DNA of 64,000 nucleotides from an uncultured Eggerthellaceae bacterium (GTDB lineage: Bacteria > Actinomycetota > Coriobacteriia > Coriobacteriales > Eggerthellaceae). Below the pieces are notes generated by a model. It searched no databases. It saw only the letters and a list, made by a program, of their open reading frames with translations, and had not been told where the DNA came from. The stretch is taken from NCBI GenBank assembly GCA_947566075.1, contig CANOIM010000003.1, forward strand, positions 163,702 through 227,701. Reading direction: 5' to 3'. Positions within the stretch are counted from its first letter, which is position 1, and each line of letters starts with the position of its first letter. This document shows, piece after piece, positions 31,264 to 40,469 of the stretch. The translations under genes and the position numbers were made by a program.

Positions 31264-33339
31264 ATGGCAGCACCTGCAACTGAGCACGTACGGAACATCG
31301 TTCTCGTTGGCCAAGATGGCGCCGGGAAGACATCGTTGGCAGAGGCGATGCTCTACGTTTCCGGCAAGACCCCGCGCATGGGTACCACCCATGATGGGAA
31401 ATCCTACCTGGACTATGATCCCGAAGAGATAAAGCGCAAGTTCACCATCAACACATCCGTCGCCCCCATTCCCTATAAGGACTTCAAGATCAACGTGCTT
31501 GATACCTCAGGGCATCCTGATTTCATCGGTGATACGCTTGCTTCCATGCAGGCCTCTGAGATGGCGCTGTTCGTGGTGGATGCCGTTGCCGGCCCGCAGG
31601 TCATGACCACCCGCCTGTGGCGTGAAGCTGAGAAGATGGATCTCTCCCGTGCAGTGTACATCAATCACATCGATCGTGAGAACGCGAATTTCGATACCGC
31701 CATGGCAACCCTCCATGCGCGCTTCGGTACGCGCCTGGGCGCGGTCACCATCCCTATGGGCGTAGACAAGGATTTCCAAGGCGTGATAGACGTCATCCGC
31801 ATGAAGGCCCGCTATCACAGCGCCCAGGGCACAGAGGAAGTGGTGGAAGACATTCCGGAAGAGTACAAGGAAACAGCCCTGGCTGCCCGGGACAAGCTCT
31901 GTGATCTGGTGGCTGAGGCTGACGATGAGCTCATGATGAAGTACCTTGATGGCGAAGAGCAGCTCACCCAGGAGGAACTGGAGTCCCTGCTTGACAAGGC
32001 CATCGCCCAAGAGCTCATCATCCCTGTGTTCGTGGGTTCCACCATCATCATGCAGGGCGTGCAGAATCTCATGGAAGACATCGCCACCTACTTCCCGCAC
32101 CCGCGCAGCCACGGTGGCTTCAAGCAGATGTCCGATGGCGTCACCATCCCCATTGATGAGACGAAGCGCCCCTCTGCCTTCGTCTTCAAGACCATCTCTG
32201 ATCCCTTCGTCGGCCGTTTGAGCTTCCTCAAGGTGCTCTCTGGCTACCTTGAGCCGGGCCTTGAGCTCATCAATGCGCGCACCGGCAAGAAGGAGCGCCT
32301 GGGCAAGATCCAGGTCATGATGGGCAAGGAGCCCATGGATGTGAAGAGCGCGAAGGCCGGGGATATCATCGTGGTGCCCAAACTGGCAGACACCCGCAAC
32401 GGAGATACCCTTTCCGTAGAGGGGGATATCGCCATCCAGCCGTTGGATCTGCCTGAGCCGCTTTATCCGGTGGCCATCGAAGCGGTGAACAAGAACGAAG
32501 AGGACAAGCTGGGCACGTTCCTCTCTCGGGCTGCAGAGGCTGACCCCACCATCAAGATCACCCGAGATGAGCAAACCCACCAGACCATCCTCCATGCCAT
32601 GGGTGAGACCCAGGTGGATATGCTCATGTCCCGCCTGAAGGAGCAAACGGGGGTTGATGCCAAGCTGGTGCCCGTGCGCATCCCCTATCGGGAGACCATC
32701 CGCAAGCCTGCAGAGGCCCAGGGCCGTCACAAGAAGCAGACGGGCGGTGCAGGTCAGTTCGGTGATTGCTGGTTGCGCCTCACGCCGAACCCGGGCGGCG
32801 GCTATGAATTCGTGGATGAGATCAAGGGCGGCGTCATCCCCAATGGTCTGATCCCCGCCGTTGACAAGGGCGTGCAAGAGGCCATGGCTGAGGGCTTCTT
32901 GGCAGGGTATCCCATGGTAGACATCAAATGTGCTGTGTTCGACGGCTCCTATCATTCGGTTGACTCCAATGAGATGGCGTTCAAGACAGCGGCCCGCATC
33001 GGTTTCCGTGCCGCGGCAGAGAAGGCGAACCCGGTGGTGCTCGAACCCATGGCCACCATGAACATCACGGTGGGTGAGGAATATGCCGGTGCCGTCATGG
33101 GCGATATCTCCACCCGGCGCGGCCGCATCATCGGTACGGATGCAGGAGAGGCGGGAGATACCGTCATCATGGTGCGCGTGCCCTACGCTGAGGTCATCGA
33201 ATACACCAAGGACTTGCGCTCCCTCACTCGTGGCTCTGGTTCCTACACCATTCAAATAGAAGGCTATGAGGAAGCCCCCCATGATGTGACCAAGAAGCTC
33301 GTTGAGGAATACGAGGCAGCCCGCGCCCAGGGCAACTAG
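31264..33339 (+). CDS. Elongation factor G-like GTPase (EF-G paralogue, FusA2 type)
   Basis: 691 residues with the five-domain EF-G layout. P-loop GQDGAGKT (16-23), DTSGHPDF, NHIDREN in place of NKxD, and a diverged switch I (YDPEEIKRKFTINTS). These are hallmarks of the EF-G-II/FusA2 group, whose role is secondary to canonical EF-G. HKKQTGGAGQFGDCWLRLTP and RRGRIIGTDAGEAGDT are domain IV and V signatures. ATG 31264 fits the family start; the frame is open far upstream without similarity. It is not next to ribosomal protein genes, unlike true fusA. Confidence 0.92.
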   Translation: MAAPATEHVRNIVLVGQDGAGKTSLAEAMLYVSGKTPRMGTTHDGKSYLDYDPEEIKRKFTINTSVAPIPYKDFKINVLDTSGHPDFIGDTLASMQASEMALFVVDAVAGPQVMTTRLWREAEKMDLSRAVYINHIDRENANFDTAMATLHARFGTRLGAVTIPMGVDKDFQGVIDVIRMKARYHSAQGTEEVVEDIPEEYKETALAARDKLCDLVAEADDELMMKYLDGEEQLTQEELESLLDKAIAQELIIPVFVGSTIIMQGVQNLMEDIATYFPHPRSHGGFKQMSDGVTIPIDETKRPSAFVFKTISDPFVGRLSFLKVLSGYLEPGLELINARTGKKERLGKIQVMMGKEPMDVKSAKAGDIIVVPKLADTRNGDTLSVEGDIAIQPLDLPEPLYPVAIEAVNKNEEDKLGTFLSRAAEADPTIKITRDEQTHQTILHAMGETQVDMLMSRLKEQTGVDAKLVPVRIPYRETIRKPAEAQGRHKKQTGGAGQFGDCWLRLTPNPGGGYEFVDEIKGGVIPNGLIPAVDKGVQEAMAEGFLAGYPMVDIKCAVFDGSYHSVDSNEMAFKTAARIGFRAAAEKANPVVLEPMATMNITVGEEYAGAVMGDISTRRGRIIGTDAGEAGDTVIMVRVPYAEVIEYTKDLRSLTRGSGSYTIQIEGYEEAPHDVTKKLVEEYEAARAQGN

Positions 33340-33365
33340 GGAACACCTGCCAACCCCTATGATCC

Positions 33366-33397
33366 AGCGCCCGCTCTTCCTGCGGGCGCTTCTTGTT
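33366..33397 (+). terminator. Intrinsic terminator after the EF-G-like gene
   Basis: AGCGCCCGC (33366-33374) pairs with GCGGGCGCT (33382-33390), then TCTTGTT. Confidence 0.75.
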
Positions 33398-33443
33398 CTC
33401 AGGCGAAGGCTCCCTTCGCCCCTGCCTATCCTAGGAGGAAGAG

Positions 33444-35249
33444 ATGATCAACCGGTTCTGCAAGATGCCCCTCTGGGAATGCACCAAGACTTTAGCTGAC
33501 GTGGCCCAAGGGCGCGTGAGCGCTGATGTGGTCATCAAGGGTGCGAAGCTGGTCAATGTCTGCACGGCTGAGGTGCAGGATGACATGGATGCGGCCATAG
33601 CCTGTGGGCGCATCGCCTATGTGGGGCAGGCCGACCATTGCGTTGGAGATGATACGCTCGTCATCGAAGCGAGCGGCCAATACATAGCCCCTGGATTCTT
33701 GGATGGCCATATCCATGTGGAGTCATCCATGATGGGGGCAGGCGAATATGCCCGGGCGGTCATCCCCCATGGCACGGTGGGCATCTACTGGGACCCCCAT
33801 GAGATCTGCAACGTGCTGGGGCTGGAAGGCGTGAAGGTCATGATGGATGACGCCGCCCGCACGCCCCTAAAGGCCATGGTCACCACGCCTTCCTGCGTGC
33901 CCGCCGTACCCGGGTTCGAAGACACGGGTTCGTTCGTCGGCCCTCAGGAGATAGCGGAATCCATGACCTGGGACGGGGTAGTGGGCCTGGGTGAGATGAT
34001 GAACTTCGTGGGAGTGGTGAACGGCACTGACCACGCCCATGGGGAACTGGCGGAAACGCTGAAGGCTGATAAGGTCATCACCGGCCACTATTCCATTCCT
34101 GAGCATGACCGCGGTCTCAATGCCTACGTGGCATCGGGGGTGCGCTGCTGTCATGAATCCACCCGGGCCGAGGATGCCTTGGCTAAGATGCGCCTCGGCC
34201 AGTACGCCCAGCTTCGCTACGGGTCAGCCTGGCATGACCTGCCCGAATTGGCCCATGCCATCACAGACACTGACATAGATACGCGCTTCGCCAATCTGGT
34301 CTCTGATGACACCCATCCCCACACGCTGGTGCAAGAGGGGCACCTTGACCACGTGCTGCGCGTGGCGGTGAGCTGCGGCATCCCGCCCATCCAAGCCATC
34401 CAGATGGTCACCCTCAATGTGGCCACCTGCTTCCGCATGGACAACGAACTGGGTTCCATCACGCCAGGCAAGTGCGCTGACATCGTGTTCCTGGACGGCT
34501 TGGATACCCTGAACGTCACCCGCACCATCATAGATGGCGAAGTGGTGGCCGAAGACGGTGCGGTGCTGTTCCCGCTGGAGCCCTACGGATTCCCGGCCTG
34601 GGTCACGCGCTCCATGCATGTGAAGGATGACATCACCCCAAGCTCCTTCGCCATACCGGTGCCTGCTGAAGCGGTGGGCAAGGATGCGGTTGCCGTGCGC
34701 ACCATTGAGATCATCCCGGGCAAGGTGGGAGCCTTCGAAACCCACGTTGACCTGCCGGTGGTAAATGGCAAGCTGGAAAGCGATCTATCCCAGGATGTGC
34801 TCAAGACCTTCGTGTTCGAGCGCCACCATGAAACGGGTACTTACGGCGTAGGGTTCACCAAGGGCTTCGGCATCCAGCGCGGTGCCATGGCTTCCACGGT
34901 GGCCCACGATGCCCATAACCTCTTGGTGGTGGGCACCAACGATGCGGACATGGCCTTGGCAGCCAACACCCTCATCCAATGCGGAGGGGGCATGGTAGTG
35001 GTGGCCGATGGGGAAGTGCTGGGCCTGGTGGAACTGCCCATAGCCGGGCTCATGGATGACCTGGGGGCAGAGGAGATGAGCAAGAAGGTCCATGGGCTGG
35101 AAGACGCTTGGGAACGCATCGGCTGCACCATGCCGTCACCGTTCATGACCATGGCCCTCATCCCCTTGGCCTGCTTGCCGGAGCTGCGCCTCACCAACCG
35201 CGGGCTGGTGGATTGCACGACGTTCGAATTTGTTGACCTGTTCGTATAG
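33444..35249 (+). CDS. ade: Adenine deaminase
   Basis: 601-residue amidohydrolase that converts adenine to hypoxanthine and ammonia. Family features: GQYIAPGFLDGHIHVESSMM (metal-binding HxH), DPHEICNVLG, CVPAVPGFEDTG, GLGEMMNF, GHYSIPEHDRGLNAYVASG and the C-terminal VAHDAHNLLVVGTNDADM domain. GGAGGAAGAG precedes ATG 33444. Length matches AdeC of Bacillus and E. coli. Own unit after a terminator; a hairpin (35257-35290) follows. Confidence 0.95.
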   Translation: MINRFCKMPLWECTKTLADVAQGRVSADVVIKGAKLVNVCTAEVQDDMDAAIACGRIAYVGQADHCVGDDTLVIEASGQYIAPGFLDGHIHVESSMMGAGEYARAVIPHGTVGIYWDPHEICNVLGLEGVKVMMDDAARTPLKAMVTTPSCVPAVPGFEDTGSFVGPQEIAESMTWDGVVGLGEMMNFVGVVNGTDHAHGELAETLKADKVITGHYSIPEHDRGLNAYVASGVRCCHESTRAEDALAKMRLGQYAQLRYGSAWHDLPELAHAITDTDIDTRFANLVSDDTHPHTLVQEGHLDHVLRVAVSCGIPPIQAIQMVTLNVATCFRMDNELGSITPGKCADIVFLDGLDTLNVTRTIIDGEVVAEDGAVLFPLEPYGFPAWVTRSMHVKDDITPSSFAIPVPAEAVGKDAVAVRTIEIIPGKVGAFETHVDLPVVNGKLESDLSQDVLKTFVFERHHETGTYGVGFTKGFGIQRGAMASTVAHDAHNLLVVGTNDADMALAANTLIQCGGGMVVVADGEVLGLVELPIAGLMDDLGAEEMSKKVHGLEDAWERIGCTMPSPFMTMALIPLACLPELRLTNRGLVDCTTFEFVDLFV

Positions 35250-35256
35250 GTCTTGC

Positions 35257-35290
35257 CAGGGGTAGCCCCTCTCGCCGTGGGGCTGCCCTG
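35257..35290 (+). terminator. Hairpin after ade
   Basis: An imperfect 11-bp stem, CAGGG and AGCCCC pairing with GGGGCT and CCCTG, just after the ade stop, without a clear U-run. Confidence 0.45.
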
Positions 35291-35329
35291 AATCATCGCT
35301 TCAACGGCTTCGAAGAGGAAGCAGTACTC

Positions 35330-35426
35330 TATAATCTCTCCATCTTCTGCGCTCTTAGGGGGGCGCTTTGTGCAAGGGGGGTGCAGCCAGATGTGAACGC
35401 TGGCTGCAGGTATCAAGGGGAGGAAT
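35330..35426 (+). promoter_or_regulatory. TATAAT box and structured leader of the SpoVA-like gene
   Basis: TATAAT at 35330-35335 would start a leader of about 85 bases. The leader contains an 8-bp hairpin GCAGCCAG/CTGGCTGC (about 35383-35407) before GGGGAGG. The -35 is weak (TTCGAA, spacing 15). Confidence 0.4.
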
Positions 35427-36377
35427 ATGAAGCCTTACAAGACAGTCATCTACAGCTTCTTCGTGGGAGGTTTGTTCGCGCTCATCGCGCAGACCATCCT
35501 CTCGTTCTGGCAGGTCGTGCTGGCGGGCACGCCCATGGAGTTCTTCACGGGCGGTGCCACGCTGGTGTCCATGGGTGTCATCGGCTGTATCCTGGGTGGC
35601 TTGGCCATCTATCAATACGTTGAAGAATGGGCTACGTTCGGCGCCCTTCTTCCATTCTCCGGCTTTGCCATGGCCGTGGGCATGAAGGCCGTGGGCCCGT
35701 GGACCACGAAGAACGAATCCATGGGCAAGTGCATCTGGAACTGCGTTTGGTTCGTTGTCTGGTTCAACGTGCTGTTCATGGCCATCTGCGTGGCCATCGG
35801 CTACGTGTGCGGCATGATGGGCGTCCAGCCTGGCCAGAACCTGGGCGTGCCCAAGACCGAGGGTGGCATGCTGTTCTTCAACGCCTTCTGGGTGGGTGGC
35901 CTGCTGGCAGCGGTCTTCCAGGTGCTGTTCCTGGTGTGCAAATCCATCACGCCTAAGACCACGCCGCTCTACATCCTGATGACGGCGTGGATGGTGGGCG
36001 CCATCCTTGCGCCCTTCGGCGTCTCTGGTGCGTTGGCGAACTTCGCGGGTCAGGGCTTCTCGGTCATGATCACGGTGGGCGGCTACAACACCTATAACAT
36101 CGGCATGGATCTGTTCCTAGGTGGCGAACACGCCATGGCAGGTCTGGTGCACCTGGGCTCTTTCGCCCTGGCGGTGTGCGGGCTGGCGCTCACGGCGCTG
36201 TTCACCTTCTGGATCTACAACTGGGTGTTCGGCCGCAAGCCCATCCATCAGGTGCATATCGAGAAGGCTCAGCATTCCCTGGCTGAGCTCACTGAGCAGA
36301 TGCCGCCTTCTGACAACATCGAAGGCTTTGACTATGAGGTGGATCCAGCCACGGTGAAGGAATCCGCCTCCGCTTGA
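35427..36377 (+). CDS. Membrane protein with two tandem SpoVA (SpoVAC/SpoVAEB)-like domains
   Basis: 316 residues, about eight to nine helices. The first half (FFVGGLFALIAQTIL, then GVIGCILGGLAIYQYVEEW, then LPFSGFAMAVGM) follows the SpoVAC/SpoVAEB pattern of a VGG-x-x-x-x-x-x-Q helix, a glycine-rich helix and a PxSGF loop. The second half repeats it: FWVGGLLAAVFQVLF, AWMVGAILAPFGVSGALANF, GQGFSVMITVGG. In spore formers SpoVA forms the dipicolinate channel, but no other sporulation gene is present here. GGGGAGG precedes ATG 35427. A small two-helix protein gene follows by 23 bases. Function unknown outside sporulation. Confidence 0.65.
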   Translation: MKPYKTVIYSFFVGGLFALIAQTILSFWQVVLAGTPMEFFTGGATLVSMGVIGCILGGLAIYQYVEEWATFGALLPFSGFAMAVGMKAVGPWTTKNESMGKCIWNCVWFVVWFNVLFMAICVAIGYVCGMMGVQPGQNLGVPKTEGGMLFFNAFWVGGLLAAVFQVLFLVCKSITPKTTPLYILMTAWMVGAILAPFGVSGALANFAGQGFSVMITVGGYNTYNIGMDLFLGGEHAMAGLVHLGSFALAVCGLALTALFTFWIYNWVFGRKPIHQVHIEKAQHSLAELTEQMPPSDNIEGFDYEVDPATVKESASA

Positions 36378-36400
36378 GCTTGAAGCAAGGAAGGGGTGTC

Positions 36401-36688
36401 ATGAGCAGCCGGAAGAGCAAAGGCCGTCGCGAACAAAGGCTCCAGGAACTGGAGGTCAGGAAGCGCAGCGGTCTCATCCAAGTGATAGCTGCCGTTGTCA
36501 TCATGGTGGTCTTGATCCTCATCAAGACCACCGCCACCTTCCAAGGGGCCGCTTGGGCTGACACTCAGCTGGCCAACATGGCCATCTTCGTGGCCGCCAT
36601 CGTGGCTGCCGGTTTCGCAGGCTATGGTAGCCGTAGGTGGAACCGGGCCCGGAAAGAGATCATCTCCCTCACATCCAAGCGGAGATGA
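36401..36688 (+). CDS. Small two-helix membrane protein
   Basis: 95 residues: a very basic N-terminus (MSSRKSKGRREQRL), two hydrophobic helices (about 26-46 and 58-78) and a basic C-terminus, so both ends should be cytoplasmic. AAGGAAGGGG precedes ATG 36401. It lies 23 bases after the SpoVA-like gene and probably shares its transcript. Family not recognised. Confidence 0.7.
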   Translation: MSSRKSKGRREQRLQELEVRKRSGLIQVIAAVVIMVVLILIKTTATFQGAAWADTQLANMAIFVAAIVAAGFAGYGSRRWNRARKEIISLTSKRR

Positions 36689-36700
36689 CCCTTCATTTTC

Positions 36701-36716
36701 TCGAACAAACGTTCTT
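36701..36716. promoter_or_regulatory. SOS (LexA) box
   Basis: TCGAAC-AAAC-GTTCTT. It fits the Gram-positive/actinobacterial LexA consensus GAAC-N4-GTTC, with the outer TC also matching on the left. It lies ten bases upstream of TATAAT (36726-36731), so bound LexA would cover the -35 region of the next gene. Confidence 0.7.
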
Positions 36717-36725
36717 ATTTCATGC

Positions 36726-36731
36726 TATAAT
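36726..36731 (+). promoter_or_regulatory. -10 box of the SOS-controlled gene
   Basis: A perfect TATAAT. The predicted transcript starts near 36738 and carries a leader of about 125 bases that includes a short MKSKRTHS reading frame (36744-36770). Confidence 0.6.
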
Positions 36732-36863
36732 CCTCTTCACATCATGAAGAGCAAGCGCACCCACTCCTGATTGGCCGCAGGCAGCAAGGCGTCCAGCTCG
36801 TTGGGCTCACACCCGTCCAACCGAAACGCTTGCGAAGGCTATCAGGAAAGGGAAGGTGCGCTC

Positions 36864-37655
36864 ATGACATCCAAAGGCACAACTCACATCACGTATTGCT
36901 TCACCCAGGTAACCGTAGCTCCGGAAGATATCACCTGCGTCCATGAGGCATTCAAGGGCCTTGACGCTGAGAAGCTCTTAGGAGTGCTGCTGCAAGATCA
37001 GCTCTCGTGGAAGCTTGACCCGCGGCTCCTCACCGGCAGCGCCAAGCGGCATCTGCTCTCCAAAACGTCTTCGGCGCTCCAGCTGATGTACAGCCTGGAA
37101 CCTGACCCGGCATCTACGCTCAGCAGGATCATCGTGCCCGTGCAAACGTTCGAATACCGTGGGTCAGGGAACAGCCTTATGCGGGATATCCGCTCGGTCA
37201 TCTTGGATGTATCGAAGGTCTCTGCTGGCCCTTCTCCCCGGGTTGACTATGCGCTTTCCATCCCTGAGTTCCTACGGGCGGTGAATGCTGCTGAACGCCC
37301 CGTAGCTGACTTTGAGGCTCAGGCGCTCACGCCAGTTGGTTCGCTCATCAGCACGCCTTGGTCCCAGGTCTTGGGTCACGCACTGTGGATGCCTGCCCAG
37401 CTCACAGAATATGAGCGGTATTCCCTCTGCGCCAGCATCTTCTGGGTCATGGCCTTCAATAGCTTCGCTGAGGTGGCCTTCAATGCGGGCCTCTCAACGT
37501 CTGTCTGTTCAAGGGGGCTGGCTGGTCCTCCTTTGGGGCTTGACCTCTTCTTCGAAGAACAGGAACTCAAGATGGCGCGCCTCTCTGAGCTGCTGAACCA
37601 TAACAGCCTGATAGATCTCTTGAATGCCTCAGGGCCCTTGCGGCAATGTGCCTAG
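36864..37655 (+). CDS. Unknown protein under an SOS box
   Basis: 263 residues from ATG 36864 (GGGAAGG upstream); a longer TTG start at 36771 is less likely. Predicted soluble, mixed alpha/beta with a hydrophobic C-terminal half containing FWVMAFNSFAEVAFNAGLST. No recognised catalytic motif, HTH or nuclease signature. The LexA box and TATAAT upstream predict induction by DNA damage. It follows a membrane gene pair and precedes the glutamate synthase cluster, giving no functional hint. Confidence 0.6.
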   Translation: MTSKGTTHITYCFTQVTVAPEDITCVHEAFKGLDAEKLLGVLLQDQLSWKLDPRLLTGSAKRHLLSKTSSALQLMYSLEPDPASTLSRIIVPVQTFEYRGSGNSLMRDIRSVILDVSKVSAGPSPRVDYALSIPEFLRAVNAAERPVADFEAQALTPVGSLISTPWSQVLGHALWMPAQLTEYERYSLCASIFWVMAFNSFAEVAFNAGLSTSVCSRGLAGPPLGLDLFFEEQELKMARLSELLNHNSLIDLLNASGPLRQCA

Positions 37656-37767
37656 GGTCTGGTTAATCTGCTGGAAACAGAGGGCATACCCCGCTGAAAC
37701 ATAATGCCGGTAAACTCATTCGAACCGAATGGCATTGAAGCATCACTGGTTGAGAAAGGCTGTTCCC

Positions 37768-38967
37768 ATGTTCAAGCCACCACGGGAAGGCGAAGTGCGC
37801 ATACCCTCAGGGTGCGCCATCGCCGCCATCATGGACAGGTCAGGGGGCCGTCATGATGGGTCCGATATCCTGCGCTCCATAGCCCTCATGCATGATAGGG
37901 GCAACGGCCTGGGGGGCGGGTTCGCTGCCTATGGCATCTATCCGGAATACAAGGATCTCTATGCGTTCCATATCATGTATGAAAGCCCGGAAGCCCGCTC
38001 TGAGGCAGAGCGCTATCTTGACGCCTACTTCATGGTGGAAAAGCAAGAGCGTATTCCCACAGAACCGGTTGCCGCCATCAAGAACCCGCCGGATATCTGG
38101 CGCTATTTCGCCGCGGTGCATCCCATGAAGCTGAATATGAGCGGGCTAGATGAAGCTGAATACACCATGCAGCATGTCTTCCATATCAACGCGAACATCC
38201 CCGGGGCCTTCGTAGCCTCTTCTGGTAAGGATATGGGGGCATTCAAGGGCGTGGGCTACCCGGAAGACATCGGGGAGTTCTACCGCATCCAAGACTATCA
38301 AGCCTGGCTCTGGACAGCCCATGGGCGCTTCCCCACGAACACCCCTGGCTGGTGGGGCGGCGCCCATCCCTTCACGCTGCTGAACTGGTCAGTGGTCCAT
38401 AACGGTGAGATATCCAGCTATGATGCCAACCGTCGTTACGTGGAGCAATTCGGCTATCTCTGTGAGCTCCAGACTGACACAGAGGTCATCACCTACCTGT
38501 TCGATCTTCTGGCCCGTAGGCATGGCCTCTCTCAAGAACTGGCGGCTCATATCATGACCGCCACATCCTGGGATGACATAGCGAAGCTCCCTCCTGAGGA
38601 AGCGGCCTTCGAAACGGCCCTGCGCACCACCTATGCCAGCGCTCTGGTGAATGGGCCGTTCTCGGTCATCCTGGGTTCTGAAGAGGGCCTTTTGGCCCTG
38701 AATGACCGCCTGAAGCTCCGCGCGCTCATGGTGGCTGAGAAGGGTCCCATGGTGTATCTGGCCTCAGAGCAAGCAGCCATCGAAGTGGTATGCCCTGACG
38801 CTCAGAACGTGCGCTCCATAGAAGGCGGCGTCCCCTTCGTCGTGCAGCTTGATGCCGTGGCTGAACGCAAGGCCCAGGCACCACCTGAGAATACCCCGTC
38901 AGACGCCCCCTTTGCCCATGAAGTGGGCGTGCAACCGCCGCGCAAGAGGGAGCTTGCCCATGCTTGA
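37768..38967 (+). CDS. Split glutamate synthase, glutaminase (class II amidotransferase) subunit
   Basis: 399 residues with the Ntn-type glutamine amidotransferase fold of archaeal-type GOGAT. GCAIAAIMDRSGG carries the presumed nucleophile Cys16 behind a short N-terminal extension that may be cleaved; NWSVVHNGEISSYDANRRYV and LQTDTEVITYLFDLL are conserved substrate loops. It releases ammonia from glutamine. AGAAAGG precedes ATG 37768; ATG 37729 is an alternative that might be leaderless behind TAAACT. The stop overlaps the next gene by eight bases. First of five co-directional genes. Confidence 0.85.
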   Translation: MFKPPREGEVRIPSGCAIAAIMDRSGGRHDGSDILRSIALMHDRGNGLGGGFAAYGIYPEYKDLYAFHIMYESPEARSEAERYLDAYFMVEKQERIPTEPVAAIKNPPDIWRYFAAVHPMKLNMSGLDEAEYTMQHVFHINANIPGAFVASSGKDMGAFKGVGYPEDIGEFYRIQDYQAWLWTAHGRFPTNTPGWWGGAHPFTLLNWSVVHNGEISSYDANRRYVEQFGYLCELQTDTEVITYLFDLLARRHGLSQELAAHIMTATSWDDIAKLPPEEAAFETALRTTYASALVNGPFSVILGSEEGLLALNDRLKLRALMVAEKGPMVYLASEQAAIEVVCPDAQNVRSIEGGVPFVVQLDAVAERKAQAPPENTPSDAPFAHEVGVQPPRKRELAHA

Positions 38968-40465
38968 TCACATCCTTCCCCGCTACAAGGTGGTGCGTGA
39001 AAAAGATGAATGCACCCATTGTGGCGTATGCGAACGGTCCTGTTCGAATGAGGTGCACCAGGTAGATGAAGAGTTGGGCCGTGTCGTGGCCCATCATGAG
39101 AGATGCGTGAACTGCCAGCGTTGCGTGGTCATGTGTCCTACTAACGCCCTCTGCATCACCCGGTGGCCTCAGGTTGATACCGGCTCTGCCAATTGGAAGC
39201 TCGGCTATATGCAAGATATCGCCAAGCAAGCTCAAACGGGCGCGGTCCTCTTGGCTTCAATGGGGAACCCTGAGCCCTATCCCATCTATTGGGATCATCT
39301 GCTCTTGAACGCAAGCCAGGTCACCAATCCCTCCATTGACCCTTTGCGTGAACCTATGGAAACCAAGGTGTTCTTGGGAAGCCGCCCTGCTATGCTCAAG
39401 GTGAATCAACGCACCCATAGCATGGCTGAACCGCTTCCGCCTCAGCTTTCACTGGATGTGCCCGTCATGTTCTCTGCCATGAGCTTCGGCTCCATCTCCC
39501 TCAATACGCAGCTTGCTCTGGCCATGGCCGCCGAAGAGCTGGGCACCTACTTCAATACCGGTGAGGGCGGCCTTCATCAATCCCTGGAGGGCTATGGTGA
39601 GCATGCTATCGTGCAGGTGGCATCGGGCCGCTTCGGCGTTGATCCCCATTACCTGAATGCCGGGGCTGCCATTGAGATAAAGATAGGCCAAGGGGCCAAG
39701 CCTGGCATCGGGGGGCACTTGCCCGGAGAGAAGATCAACCAAGAGGTCTCAAGCACCCGCATGATCCCCGAAGGGACAGACGCCATCTCTCCGGCGCCCC
39801 ATCATGACATCTATTCTATAGAAGACCTGCGCCAGCTCATATTCTCCTTGAAAGAGGCCACGGGCTATCAGAAGCCGGTATCAGTGAAGATAGCCGCTGT
39901 CCATAATGCTGCTGCCATAGCGTCGGGCATCGCCCGCGCCGGAGCTGACATCATTGCCATAGACGGCTTCCGCGGCGGCACGGGGGCAGCGCCCAAGCGC
40001 ATCCGTGACAACGTGGGCATCCCGGTTGAACTGGCTCTGGCAGCCATAGATCAACGCTTGCGCGAAGAGGGTATCCGCTCTACGGTCAGCCTCGTGGCTG
40101 GTGGTTCCCTGCGAAGCTCAGCTGATATCGTGCGGGCTATCGCTCTGGGGGCAGATGCCGTCTATATAGCCTCAGCTGCGCTCATCGCTTTGGGGTGTCA
40201 TCAGTGCGGTGATTGCTCAAGCGGCAAGTGCAATTGGGGCATCGCCACCCAGCGGCCAGAGCTCACGCGTCGGTTGAATCCTGAGATAGCCGCCCAGCGC
40301 GTGGTGAACCTCATCACCGGGTGGAACCATGAGATCCAAGAGATGATGGGCGGCATGGGCATCAACTCCATAGACAGCCTCAAGGGCAATCGCTTGATGC
40401 TCCGCGGTGTGGGCCTCAACCAGAAAGAGCTTGACATCCTCGGTGTCAAGCATGCAGGGGAGTGA
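38960..40465 (+). CDS. Split glutamate synthase, FMN/Fe-S synthase subunit
   Basis: 501 residues: an N-terminal pair of 4Fe-4S motifs (Cys18, 21, 24, 28 and Cys49, 52, 55, 59), then the GltB FMN-binding synthase domain with MSFGSISLNTQLALAMAAEE, GEGGLHQSLEGYGEHAIVQV, KIGQGAKPGIGGHLPG, DGFRGGTGAAPK and CHQCGDCSSGKC near the 3Fe-4S site. It reduces 2-iminoglutarate to glutamate. AGAGGGAG precedes ATG 38960, which overlaps the amidotransferase stop. Archaeal-type enzymes have this subunit size. Confidence 0.92.
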   Translation: MLDHILPRYKVVREKDECTHCGVCERSCSNEVHQVDEELGRVVAHHERCVNCQRCVVMCPTNALCITRWPQVDTGSANWKLGYMQDIAKQAQTGAVLLASMGNPEPYPIYWDHLLLNASQVTNPSIDPLREPMETKVFLGSRPAMLKVNQRTHSMAEPLPPQLSLDVPVMFSAMSFGSISLNTQLALAMAAEELGTYFNTGEGGLHQSLEGYGEHAIVQVASGRFGVDPHYLNAGAAIEIKIGQGAKPGIGGHLPGEKINQEVSSTRMIPEGTDAISPAPHHDIYSIEDLRQLIFSLKEATGYQKPVSVKIAAVHNAAAIASGIARAGADIIAIDGFRGGTGAAPKRIRDNVGIPVELALAAIDQRLREEGIRSTVSLVAGGSLRSSADIVRAIALGADAVYIASAALIALGCHQCGDCSSGKCNWGIATQRPELTRRLNPEIAAQRVVNLITGWNHEIQEMMGGMGINSIDSLKGNRLMLRGVGLNQKELDILGVKHAGE

Positions 40466-40469
40466 TGGC

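Noticed and set aside
31507..33282. 591-codon open frame on the minus strand
   Set aside because: It lies entirely antisense to the EF-G-like gene, has His/Asp-rich composition typical of shadow frames, and no family motif.
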